DNA of 64,000 bases from Oasisia sp. SBJ-2009 (taxonomy: Eukaryota; Annelida; Polychaeta; Sabellida; Siboglinidae): assembly GCA_964017155.1 (NCBI GenBank), contig OZ024857.1, positions 30,515,726 through 30,579,725 on the forward strand. Direction: 5' to 3'. The notes below the pieces were generated by a model. It had not been told where the DNA came from, made no database searches, and worked only from the letters and a program-made list of their open reading frames with translations. This document shows positions 13,505-26,000 of the stretch, one piece after another. Each line of letters opens with the position of its first letter. Within the stretch, counting starts at the first letter, position 1. The position numbers were made by a program, and so were the translations under genes.

Positions 13505-13837
13505 TTGAACCTGTCAACTCTCGATGATGGGCAAGAGCTCCAGCATGTCCCTGAATGGCTTTAACCAGCCTCCAGGTGGCAGCACCGGCAGGGCATGCAG
13601 TGACGTCATCCGCAGTCGGTCATTCTCATCGATGACGAACTACCAGCGTACGTCGTCTGGAACGACCTCGCCGATGGGCACACCCGTCCTCGGCGAGATG
13701 TTTCGCAACCCTAGTGGCAGTCAGAGGAGTCTCAACGGGGTAAATGGCGCGAATTTCAAGAAACTACCGAAGATACCCAATGTGCCACGCCCCCATCGAG
13801 TGGCAGTCATCTTTGACAGCATCAAGATGGGGCTACG
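13505..13837 (+). CDS. RIPOR coding exon 1 (5' UTR 13505-13523)
   Basis: The acceptor TTCCATTTCAG ends at 13504. An in-frame TGA at 13506-13508 lies just upstream, so translation starts at 13524 or at the adjacent ATG at 13527, which has the better Kozak context (A at -3, G at +4). It encodes residues 1-105: a Ser/Thr-rich segment with RSRSFSSM, matching the RSQSFAG motif of vertebrate RIPORs and 14-3-3-like in form, then [23 protein letters not shown], split here as [11 protein letters not shown] and [12 protein letters not shown], matching the vertebrate start of the Rho-binding helix. Donor GTGAGT at 13838. At least one upstream non-coding exon must exist. Confidence 0.9.
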
Positions 13838-14065
13838 GTGAGTGGGGCTGTCTGCAACACTAACAGTGCCACCAACACACTGTTGGTTTCACAGACAAGG
13901 GGTGTGGTGAAATAAGCTGGTGTTTAAAATAAGCTTGGTCATGGCCAGTGATACGTTTAGAGAAAGACATAATTTGGGGTCAGGAGAGATGGAAAAGAAG
14001 ACAACGACTGTCAACTGAAAAGAGAAGGAGAGAAGGATAGGGGGAGAGGGAGAGAGAGAGGGGGG

Positions 14066-14098
<33 letters not shown>

Positions 14099-17000
14099 GG
14101 GAGAGAGGGGAGAGGGGGGAGAGACAGAGAGGGAGAGGGAGAGGGAGAGGGAGAGGGAGAGGGAGAGGGAGAGGGAGAGGGAGAGGGAGAGGGAGAGGGA
14201 GAGGAATCGTGTGCTGGAGACACCATTGTGTTGTAAAACAAAGGAAACAGTTGATTTCATCTGTTGATACTAACCGCAAGCTCCACCCCACTTCCATCAA
14301 ATAAAAGAACAAGAATGTATACTTTAATAGGAGTGATGTCTAGGTGAAAATGTGGTTTAAGTTATCTGCCAGTGGCCCTTTAGGACAGGGGACACCTGAT
14401 GGCAGGGAGGGTGGTGTGACTGTACAGTCACCTAGTCGGGGTGGTGCTGTACCTTGGCTGGGCGTTGCTCTGCAGAGTTCACCAGCCAAGTTGGGCAGCT
14501 CACCCCATTGTGTGGCTTTTGTAATGAGATGTGGGTTCAACGTAAAGGTTCTTAATTTAAACATGCTACTCAATTACCTATCTCTTATCAGTAAGGTAAA
14601 TGTTGTAAACACCACCCTTCTGCTGTAGCTGGGGAGTCTAGATTTATCCACTTCCTGTTGGTTTTGGAAATATTTAATTTAAGTATAAGTGAATCAAGAA
14701 ATGACTGGCAGTAGTATCTTGATGCAGACCTGTGGACATAGTGGTTAGAATATCAGATTCATAATTATGTTTACTAGAGTTTGTATCTATTTGCAGAAGT
14801 TTTGAAGCAGGAACAATTAAAATTCACTGTATATTTGACCAGTGGTTGTATAAACAAATTGTTGACTACCTAATTTTTAGCCATAATCTCTGAGTTAGGA
14901 ATTACCTGGGTACACATGAGTTCATGAGAAGTTACACATTTACGGGATAAGTTACCCCATTTGTGGTAAGGCTGATTGATGATCCTTCACATGGACATCA
15001 CTTGACCAAAGTGATGAGCTTATAAGGATAAACTGTTTTTATAGTTAAGGAGCTTTTAAAATGCTTGTAACACTGAGGACACTATTTCCCTGACACTCCT
15101 GCACCCAGCAGGTGTCCTGATGGCTGATGGCATGTCTGGGCAGTGACAGTCGTCTGTGGTCAGATGCAAACTATATTTTAGAAAGCAAACTCAGGCTAAT
15201 GATCTCATAATAATGTTAGTGAAACCGTGTTCAGGTAGAACCCTAGAATAGAAGACTAGGAGTCTGTTGTGAGCAACAGGTAAAATAGGGTGACTAGGGT
15301 TGCCAACATCTCAGACTGGTTGCAAGTGGGTGTACCCCTAGCCACATAAAGAACAACAGTTGTACACCCCACTGCCCCAGTGCCAGGCTACTTCACCCTG
15401 TGGGTAACTAACTGCCTGTGTTGACCAGACAGTCATCCTTGTGTGGTTGTTGTAGGGAGTGTGTTGACCAGACAGTCATCCTTGTGTGGTTGTTGTAGGG
15501 AGTGTGTTGACCAGACAGTCATCCTTGTGTGGTTGTTGTAGGGAGTGTGTTGACCAGACAGTCATCCTTGTGTGGTTGTTGTAGGGAGTGTGTTGACCAG
15601 ACAGTCATCCTTGTGTGGTTGTTGTAGGGAGTGTGTTGACCAGACAGTCATCCTTGTGTGGTTGTTGTAGGGAGTGTGTTGACCAGACAGTCATCCTTGT
15701 GTGGTTGTTGTAGGGAGTGTGTTGACCAGACAGTCATCCTTGTGTGGTTGTTGTAGGGAGTGTGTTGACCAGACAGTCATCCTTGTGTGGTTGTTGTAGG
15801 GAGTGTGTTGACCAGACAGTCATCCTTGTGTGGTTGTTGTAGGGAGTGTGTTGACGAGACAGTCATCCTTGTGTGGTTGTTGTAGGGAGTGTGTTGACCA
15901 GACAGTCATCCTTGTGTGGTTGTTGTAGGGAGTGTGTTGACCAGACAGTCATCCTTGTGTGGTTGTTGTAGGGAGTGTGTTGACCAGACAGTCATCCTTG
16001 TGTGGTTGTTGTAGGGAGTGTGTTGACCAGACAGTCATCCTTGTGTGGTTGTTGTAGGGAGTGTGTTGACCAGACAGTCATCCTTGTGTGGTTGTTGTAG
16101 GGAGTGTGTTGACCAGACAGTCATCCTTGTGTGGTTGTTGTAGGGAGTGTGTTGACCAGACAGTCATCCTTGTGTGGTTGTTGTAGGGAGTGTGCCGCGG
16201 CCACGGAGGAGGACATAGAGACCCTGAGACGGGCCAACGACACCGCCCCCAACTCATCCACCCTACAGGTGAGACTGAGACTGAGACTGAGACTGAGACT
16301 GAGACTGAGACTGAGACTGAGACTGAGACTGAGACAGCACTCACACTGTGTCACTGACGTCACTACACTCATTACCCTTCCCACTGGGTCGGCCAGCCAG
16401 TGCTCTGTCTGTGTGTCTGTGTGCACTGTGTAGATGTAATTATTCCTTCAAGGTTGTTATCTCCATTCAACAGTGGAGCTACATGATAATGTTCATTGTT
16501 AGGTCAGATACCAAACAATCCAGTTTTTTACTATATATTCACAATGAGCTCACATGACGAAACTTGGATTCCATTAATGTTTAATACACTATCTGTGCTT
16601 TCTAAAGGTGTGTATATGTTCCATGTTCCCAGCTGATCAGTGAACTCTTTCTGTAGCTTAATTTTAGGAACAAATGCAATGCACCAACCTTAACTGTTAC
16701 GAACCCTTCAACAAGCAAGAATTTTGAAAAGGTGACTGTTACATTTCTTTTATGAAGTAGCGGACAAACCCCTGAAACAAAAAAAGAAAGTGAGGCATTG
16801 GGATGAAGATCATAGCATACACACTAGCTAGATCATAGTGACAGTGCAGGAAGTAATGCAATTAGAGAACATTTGAGAGAACTAGTTACATACCTGGTAA
16901 TATCCTGTAATGTGATTCAGTCGTAATGGTTGAGACTAGCACACCTTTGGTTGCGGGTTGTTGATGTAAGTAGCCAACTGTTTACATTACAACTACCATA

Positions 17001-20000
17001 GGTGGTCGTTAGCACCTTCCTGTTTACAGGTCAGGTTCCTTGTTTATCCACCAAACACAAACAAAATAAAACTAACTTAATGCCACACAGTCTGATTGAT
17101 TTATAATAGAATCATGTTACATTGCACAAAGACATCTTCACCGACCAAATGTGTCTTAATGAACCGTGCTGTAGAATATCTATTTGACTATTAACCGTTT
17201 CTGAATATTGACCTTGGCATTTAGCAACATATACCCTGGTACATGACATGACATGACATCTGCGATAAAACATTCAGGTTAAAAAGATTTAGTGGTCAAG
17301 TCCAACAATGTGTACACTGATAATCCAGCTAGCATATCTGCAAATATTCAGTACATGTTGTTGTACTATTATCTTAGCTGACTTGAATCTGGGGCCCCAA
17401 CATTTTAGGGGTTCATCTTCAACCCAGGAAGGGCCATACCATGTCAATTAATTTTTTTCAAAAATTCAACTTGTGTTAATGGTTCATACCAGTTGATGGT
17501 TTACTTGAGGCACTGGATGACAACAGCACCTTGCATGTTTTCTGTCGTTGTTCACAGCAAAGTTACATAAGGTTTCTACAGATCCGTTCAGGACGATTTA
17601 AATATCCTGGAACAATAGTAAAAATTACATATAGAACTTTATAACAAACTCTCCGGAACTACATCAGCCATCAAAAAACAAGTACATAATTAAACCATCC
17701 CTGCCTCTATGAATGTGTCACATAATAACAAACTCGGGATTAGATTGCTTGGTTTCTGACCTTATGAACTACCAAATTACTCTTCCAGAGTGGGTCAAAT
17801 GTGGGCAGTCGGGTTAATCAAATGTCATTCAATAGCACCCATTTGCGAGGGGAAGATGTTACATAACAGGTTCAGATAATGTTATGTAGACATTTATTTT
17901 TGTGACAAGAAAAAGCAGCCCTGGGACGTGTATGTGGTGACATGTGACAAGTGACATGTGACAAGTGACATGGCAGTGAGAGAGGGTGTGAGCTGAGTGT
18001 CCTCCGTGTGTCTTGTGCGTCACTAATCTTAATAAAGCAACTTGACTGTTGTAGGCTAAGACCTTTGAACGAGAAAAGGTAACTAGTGCATCTGGTGACC
18101 CATAGTGCATCTGGTGACCCATAGTGCATCTGGTGTGGGAATATTGTTTTTGGTTGTTGGCCAGTTTTGGGTCATCTCCAGCTCGCATGCAGCCTTGTTT
18201 GATTGACCAGGCTCTCATTTGGTCTTGGTGAAGTTTGTGTTTGTTTTGTAGTAATAAGTAAGTTTACTGTCATGTTCCTGGGTTTGTATACTCTGTACTT
18301 AGTTAATTTATGGTGTCATATTACTTAGTGACCTGTAGGTTTGTGGACCTTAATTTTATCAAGCAATTCATAGCTTGAGCTTGGCAGAAAAAAGGCAAAA
18401 CACAAACAATATTGAATCTTTTCACTATTTAAAAACACATGTGATTGAAGTAAAAGTGCATGCTTTTAAAACTATGTACCTGAAGTGTACATTGGCCTCA
18501 AGGTTACCTAAAGTTCTTATATAAAAATGTGTTCAGACCCTACAATTCCTATATTGATTTGTCCATTTAAATCCTTTACTTGATGATCTTCTATATATTA
18601 TTGATAACTGCACAGTTTTCTACTCCATTGCCATTAGATTATGTACAGTGCCAAATCACACGTGTGTACGGTGCCAAATACACGTTGCATCAGGGATTAG
18701 GAGTCATTCATACGTTTCCTTCCATGTTGGAGATGGTAAATATAAAGGGAGGTATACAAAAAATATGACACAAGTTCTGTTAATTTTGGTTGAGGTTGGG
18801 TGGTGGCTAAGCGGTCAAAATAAACTTTACAGACAACAGTTTCTTTTATCAGCCTTTAGTATCCTTTTGAGAATTTGTCTAGGATAATGTGTCCAATGTT
18901 TTCAATGTTTACATGAAGCTTGTCAATCGCCATCATTTGAAAAATAGTATAAAAAACATTAACTTTTTCTCAGTGCAGAGTTAAAAATAATCTAAAAATC
19001 CACCCATATTTCCCTGGAGACTCTCTGTGGCGTCATTCAGTTCCCAGTAGTGTTGTTTTTAAATATGAGACGGGTGTTGTGGCTTGTGGCCTTTGTGTGA
19101 GTGGGCAGGGGTCCATGTGTCTGCAGTGAATGACGTCAGACACAGGGAGGCAGTAGTGAGCCACTGGACACTGGCTCTCACCTTCACTGTACACTGTAGT
19201 AGTCAACTGAAATACCCACAGTTCTGTAGTCACAAACCACACAAAACAAACAACACAAAATGTGAAAACAAATAGCACAAAATCTGCAAACATACTGCAT
19301 GAAATCCCCTTTACAAAAGGAATTATTAAAGCAAGTAAATTATGTTATATTACTGTTGTGTTTTGTATAGTATACTGTTAAGTATATCACTCTTCCTGTA
19401 TTGTTCAAATATAATTCAAAAGAGTGTCTACATTCATGGATTTTAATTAACCTGTAAAATTGAAAGGGGAAGGAAATTACAATTGATAGAGGAATTACAA
19501 TAAGCAGAATCTGTACTGGTCAATTTGGTAAGTTGCCATCGTGGCTTCAACAGAGATTGGTTTAAGTACGCAGCTTTGATTTTAGAACAATTTTTTATTC
19601 AAACTGCATGAATGGTGCATGCTTATACACAGTGTGGCCAGACAGTTGGTCTTTGATATATGCAGGGATTCCATTCTTGTCCACCAGGGTTCCTGCTGAG
19701 TGCACCAGTCCAGTTTGAATGGTATATGAAATTATACTCTATTACATTTGCTGTTTTAACTACAGCTGTTACAAATTTCTATCACTTTTACATGTAAACT
19801 GGCTGAATTAACTACTAATACTCAGCATTTGCTGTAAATGGTTAATTAAAGTTGACCCTGATTCTTGGAACCCCCTGATTGGTTTACAGCCACCATAACA
19901 TGAACTACCAATGTGTAGGCCAACTAAAAATGAGGCACCCATTTTGTCTGAATAAACGGCAAGTGGGCCAAAGTTTTAGAGCAATTTCCAATAGTGGCGC

Positions 20001-23000
20001 CACCTGGTGCAACTGGTAAACGGTGACCCCTGGTGCACAAATATGACATCATTCTCTGATGTCTGTTTCCAACAGGGTTATTCAGTTGCGAGCTTTTCCA
20101 CTTGATGTGTTCTGCATGATAATTGGTGTTGTTGAAATGCATGTGCAGTGTGGTTCTTTGTATCCTTGCAGCCGTATGCAGTGTTTATACTGTATGTTAA
20201 TGATCAGTTGAAAGCGCTTTGTCTGCAGCTTGCTGAATTGAACAGCAATGGCTATGCAGATTACCATGAACTTTGTTTTTGTGTGCTAAGTGAATGCTGT
20301 GAACTATCTTTCTTGTATTTCCAGTTAAGATGAAGTTGCGGTCATATTCTGTGTCCATTATAAACAAACGACGTTCTGAAGTGATAATTTATCAAGTACC
20401 TGTTTATTAAAATATTGAAATGAAACAATATAATAGTCATTTTATGGCAGAAAATTTAAATTCTGTTGATCATGGTGATTGTATTAGAGTGGACAAGTTC
20501 TGCTTATGAAGCCAACAGTGTCAATGAGATTTATATCTTGACCATATTTCAATGTTGGACAGTAAAATGGTGTATTGAAATGACAGAATGGACGCAGGCG
20601 GATGTGTTTTTAATTTATGTGTCTAATCAATGTTTTTTAAATAAACAAATGTGTTTGCGTCTTCAATGCCATGGAAAAATTAAATGTCCTGCCTTAATGT
20701 ATTGTTTTTGCCTGTCATATTGTTCACAAGCAATGTACATACTGGAAATATACTACAAATATAAATGTGGGTTAAATGAATAGATAAAAATATTTAACAG
20801 ACTGAGTCAACTGAAGAACTCTGAGGGGATGAGAGGTTAAATGTTGAAAGTAGCTGAGTCTTTAGTAGAAAAGTAGCTAAATAGACAAAATGTGAGAACA
20901 AGAAGTGTGAGTGTTTACATTGACATAAATGACGTCTCATTAAGTGACGTTGTGTTTGCAGCAGAGGAAAGCTGCAGAACGCTACAAGCGGCGACTCGAG
21001 TATCACTTGGAGAAGGTAGGAAGTGGCAAGGTCCGTAGTGAGTTCATCACCAGTCGCTTGTTGCTCTCAACAGCCGGTGTTTTTCTTTACCCGAGTTAGC
21101 ACTCTTGCACACTGCTGGCACGTAAACTGCGAGACATACCAGGGTAGTTACACTGTACTGTCATGCAAAGTATGCAATTGAAATATTGAAGACATGTTTT
21201 TATCTATTCCTGATGGCTACCTCCTCTCCTCTCTCCTCTCTCCTCTCTCCTCTCTCCTCTCTCCTCTCTCCTCTCTCCTCTCTCCTCTCTCCTCTCTCCT
21301 CTCTCCTCTCTCCTCTCCCCTCTCCCCTCTCTCCTCTATCCTCTCTCCTCTCTCCTCTCTCCTCTCTCCTCTCTCCTCGCTCCTCTGTCCTCTCCCCTCT
21401 CCCCTCTCTCCTCTCTCCTCTCTCCTCTCTCCTCTCTCCTCTCTCCTCTCTCCTCTCCCCTCTCTCCTCTCTCCTCTCTCCTCTCTTCTCTATCCTCTCT
21501 CCTGTCTCCACGCTACCCTTTAGTTTTCTGCCATGTGACTGATAAACATTATTATTGATTTGAACATAAATAATTAAAACTGAACATAAATGTGGCTGAC
21601 ATCTAGGAGTCGTGTACTGTTTTATCACTGTGTTCATTGAACTTCATTCTGTGTCATTTTTTGTTAAAACAGTTACTTCTTGTGTTATAATTCTCCAGAA
21701 TTTACCATTTTTTGCCTTATCTTCTTAATGTTGACTACCAGCTCACTGTGTGTGTTCTTCTCTTGTGGCCAGCCACCTCCTCTGTGTTGGGTTCTTTTGA
21801 ATGGTGCAGTATGTTATGTACATGAAGAAGTAATGTTCTCGCTAAGTTACCATTGCTTAGTGTATCCACCCATTTGTCCATTGTTTAACAACTTTAAAAT
21901 GAATAGTAATTTTGATGTTGACTTTTGGGGTCAGGTGTCTGAATAATTTGACATGAAACTTCTTGTCCGTTGTCACTCAGTCAAACTGATGCCAATTTCT
22001 CATATGCACATTGCTGTGCAACACAGGTCTTGCAAAAGATCACAGACCTTTTCTTGTGCTGATGGTCTTTTACAAATGGTTCCATTGTGTAGTGTGTTGG
22101 GAGGTGTGTTAGTATTAATGTGTTGTTGTCTGTGTCAGATTGAGGAGTTGGAGGAGAACTACGCCCTGCAGCAGCAGCTTCGTGAAGGTTGGTTGTTTAC
22201 TCGCTTCATTCCCCAGTTTGTGTCTGTGTAACTCCTCAGTATAAACCCTCATGTGCTACAGTCAGTTAGTCACCAGTCATTATGATCTGCACCTTCCCAC
22301 ACTGCCATGAAGAAGGATCACTCCAAAACACACATCCCTCTACAAAGTTCTGAAGGCAACAGTAACAAACCTACCAAGGAGCAATATTGTTACTGCTTAT
22401 ATTGCCACATCAAGCAAAACAAAAGACAATTGTGAGGGATAAAACAACTGAAATAGTTCAAACAGTGTAACCATTTGCAGTTACAATCAACAATATCACA
22501 TTGTTAGGTTTACTCAGAATTTATTTTTTAAGTAGAAAGTTCGTGAAATCTCACTGTCCCCAACGGCTGACATAATGAGATGTGCCCACCCTACTTGACC
22601 AATAGGTGGACAGAGTACCTTTCGCTCTGACCCTGCTGTGTGCAGTGAATGCCCGTGTCTCCTCTACATGTCTATGAATGTGCCACCTCATAAAGTGATT
22701 TCACAAATTGTATTGATTCTGAGTTACACTTGTAACAACAGTGCACCATGCTGACATAGCTGACATTTAACAGTTACAAACAATTTTATTGATATAAGCT
22801 ACAGTAATTATAGCAGTGTGGTGATTGTTGAATTTGGAAGCATTTGCATTAGTGATCTTAGGCTTCATATTACAAAATTGTTCTCCATGCCATTTAATAT
22901 GCCATTTAATTTGTATTCGACAAAGTTATTCTAGCTACCAAACTGTTTGCTTAATATTGTTGATTGTAGTTGCTAATGATTAGTTTATATTAACTCTTAG

Positions 23001-26000
23001 ATGCATAGGATCAGCAAAATGCCCTTTGTTGCCCTTTAAATGAATTAAATGCTTTGGTATAACAGTTTGAGTGATTCCCATGTGTAGATGTGACATAATA
23101 ACTACATGCCTACACAAGCCACCCCACTGCCGTATCTGATAAGAGATAACCACCACTATGTTTCCACCCATCCTAAGTTTAAACTGAAAAGAATTGACTT
23201 TTTGTTTCCATGAAAAACCTTACCTTTGCCTGTACTACCGTGGTACTAGTGTAACATGTCATTAAGCACTTGTCTTGAACTTGTGCCATGATACATTTTC
23301 TTACCAACAAGTTACCAGAAAGCAGACAAAGGTGTGACTTGAACAAGGTCCAGACACAGCAGGTTCCTGTAGCAAGTGCATAATAGTAACCATCTTATCT
23401 AGAATCCTACAATGTTTCACCAGTCTACATCAGACTTGTTTGGAACCTATTCACTCGGCACACAGGAAGTGTCATGACAGGCCATTCCAGTGCAGATGTG
23501 TCGTTTGGTTCCGTGACAAGTGGACTTACTGTGTAAGTCTACCCAGCAACTGGAGCTGTGGCACCTGGATTGTCACGATGCACTGGAGTTAGTGTGCATG
23601 GGAGATAGCGTCGTCAAAGTGGCAAACCCGTGTCCAAACATGTCCCATTGTGTCATGATTCTGAACACCTCTAATGGAACCGTATTCCCAACTCATGAAA
23701 TATTCACCACCGTGTTGATTTGCCACAAGTGAAATTGTGATCACCAGAAACATCGACAGACATTTGTCAGCTCTCTCTCTCACTCTCTCTCGCTCTTGCT
23801 CTCGCTCTCTGTGTCACTCTCTCTGTGTCACTCTCTCTGTGTCTCACTCTGGTGTCCTTGTGGGTAAAATATCCTACAAGACAGGACAGACTAAACAAAC
23901 ATGTCTTGATGTATTTGTTAAATGACCCTTCTGTACTGACGGCAGAACAACTATGTCCTTTCAGTATTTAAACCAAAATGAGGTACTATACTGATATTTG
24001 AAAAATACATCATTTTATAGAGATGTATCAAGTGACAATGGCCGACTGATGGTTGAAAGTCATGCATTCTACACGTAGCTTGTGACAGGATTATTTTGTA
24101 AACCACACACATACCACCATTATGTGAATATAGGACACATCAAACAGGTGATGTAAATTGTTATAAACTGGCACCAGGCACAACATGGGCTGTGTGGGCA
24201 CGTAACAATACAATGCAACTTTATTGTGTGTCTATAATCCTCTATATCAGTTAAGATCCCCCATGCTATTGGGTTGATGTGATTTAATTTATTTCACCTG
24301 CAAGGTGTGTTCTCCATTCGTAATGCTTCCCTTTACCTGTCCCCCTCCCGTGCTCCTATGTTAGTCTATATCACGCCAGCAGGGTCACTCCACAGTACCC
24401 GTCCATTGAAATTTTAATAATATTTCTTGTCTCCAAATAACTCCTCCCTGTGTCAATCTCTCCTCCCTCATTAACCCTTTACTCCCCATCGCTGTCCACT
24501 TCTGCCCACTCAGCTTCAGATTGGATTGCCCAAACAAAGGTCTCGTACAATTTGAATGCCCAGGAGACACGGTCCATAGCTGTCCCTCTTTATAGGTGGG
24601 CATTTCTGGGTACTCTTATTTGGTTGCAGCTGATAGATCGAATACATCGTAAAAACAACATCCTTAAATTAGACAGTGATTTGACGGCAGACAATTGATT
24701 GGTCCCTGGGCAAAATAAAATGCCACCTAAGAGCATTAGTCAATCAATTCTTCATTGTCCACTAGCTTTGTAGAGTAAAAGTAATTAGATTTATCTTCCA
24801 AAACTAATAGAAAATCTGCTCGGGTCCCTTGAGTTCACTAGGCGTCCCGCTTTGATAAGAGGTGTTGTGCCCGATGTCAACCATTACGTACTGATGGAAT
24901 CGGTTTTGTGGTGGCATCAAAATATCTGTAACATCAAATTAATGGTCAGTGGGACAGGTTTTTACATTTGATCATACTTACTGTAGCAAAACTAACAGGT
25001 AATTAGTTCTTTTAATTACCTTCAATTATTTTACCATAAAAAGGGACCGACTATTCATTTCACTATTTGCACCTATCATTTATTCAAACTACAACGTTTT
25101 TGGAAAAGATTAGTATAACTTGAATGTATGTATAAATATGTATGTAATATTTCTTCTCCAGCAACAGAGGCTGAATAAATTATAAATTATTTAATTAAAT
25201 GGAAACAAAAGGCAATGTCTCTGTCAGTGTCTCTATGAAGCAGTGTTCTGGCAGTTGGACTCACAGACAGTCAGCAGTCAGATATAGATGGGTCCATGTT
25301 CACATGTATTCATATGAAATTACTTATATGAATGGTGTGTAACATCTAGCTCACAAGTGCTTTAATCACATCATGTATAACTAACACAAGGTTATGAGAG
25401 TTGTAATTCAAGAAGTCTGACAAAAACTCTTGTCTCATTTCCTGAATGCAATCATCTGTTAAAGGGGAAAAACGGAATGGTTTGGTGATATGGGCCTAAT
25501 AGAGCTAAGAAAAACTAACACTTTCCAACCTCAATCAAATTTTTAACATAAGCGGTTTACCAGAACAAAATTTAGAACACATAGAATAGAAAGTCTATGG
25601 AAAACTCCAATTTAGAAAAACAGTGACGTATCGGAGGACCCGCCACTGATAGGCCAGTGGTTGTCGTACTACTTCTTGGCAACTCCGTTGGGTGGCGCTG
25701 TGACTTTGCGCTCACAAAAGAGCGTAAATAATACGGATGATTTTCTGATTCTTCGTCTGACGGAAATAGCACGGATTCAGAAGAGCTGGATATAGATTTC
25801 AGCCACAAAGACAAAGCCCTGTGCTGTCAGACAGACCAGATGTCCGTGGTGGTGAAGACCCAAGGGAAATTGAAACGACGAGAAGAGAAACAACCAGTCC
25901 AGAGACGGCATCGACTCGACTGGTGTCAACAATGACATGTACTGTCCGACCTAACTATGAAAACGACCGCCAGCAGCCGCCAAACTTCTCCTCACTTGTT

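Larger units (their letters stand above)
13838..16186 (+). other. RIPOR intron 1
   Basis: Contains a purine-rich array (14040-14203), a possible SINE remnant near 14730 and the 43-bp splice-site array at its 3' end. The rest shows nothing recognisable. Confidence 0.8.

Noticed and set aside
15421..16194. CRISPR-like regular repeat
   Set aside because: Units are contiguous with no variable spacers, and the sequence is animal nuclear DNA.
18790..18840. tRNA gene or SINE from an A-box-like GGTGGCTAAGCGGTC
   Set aside because: No B-box or foldable cloverleaf follows.
21186..21637. Ser/Pro/Leu and Arg/Glu ORFs
   Set aside because: Translations of the 7-bp pyrimidine array.
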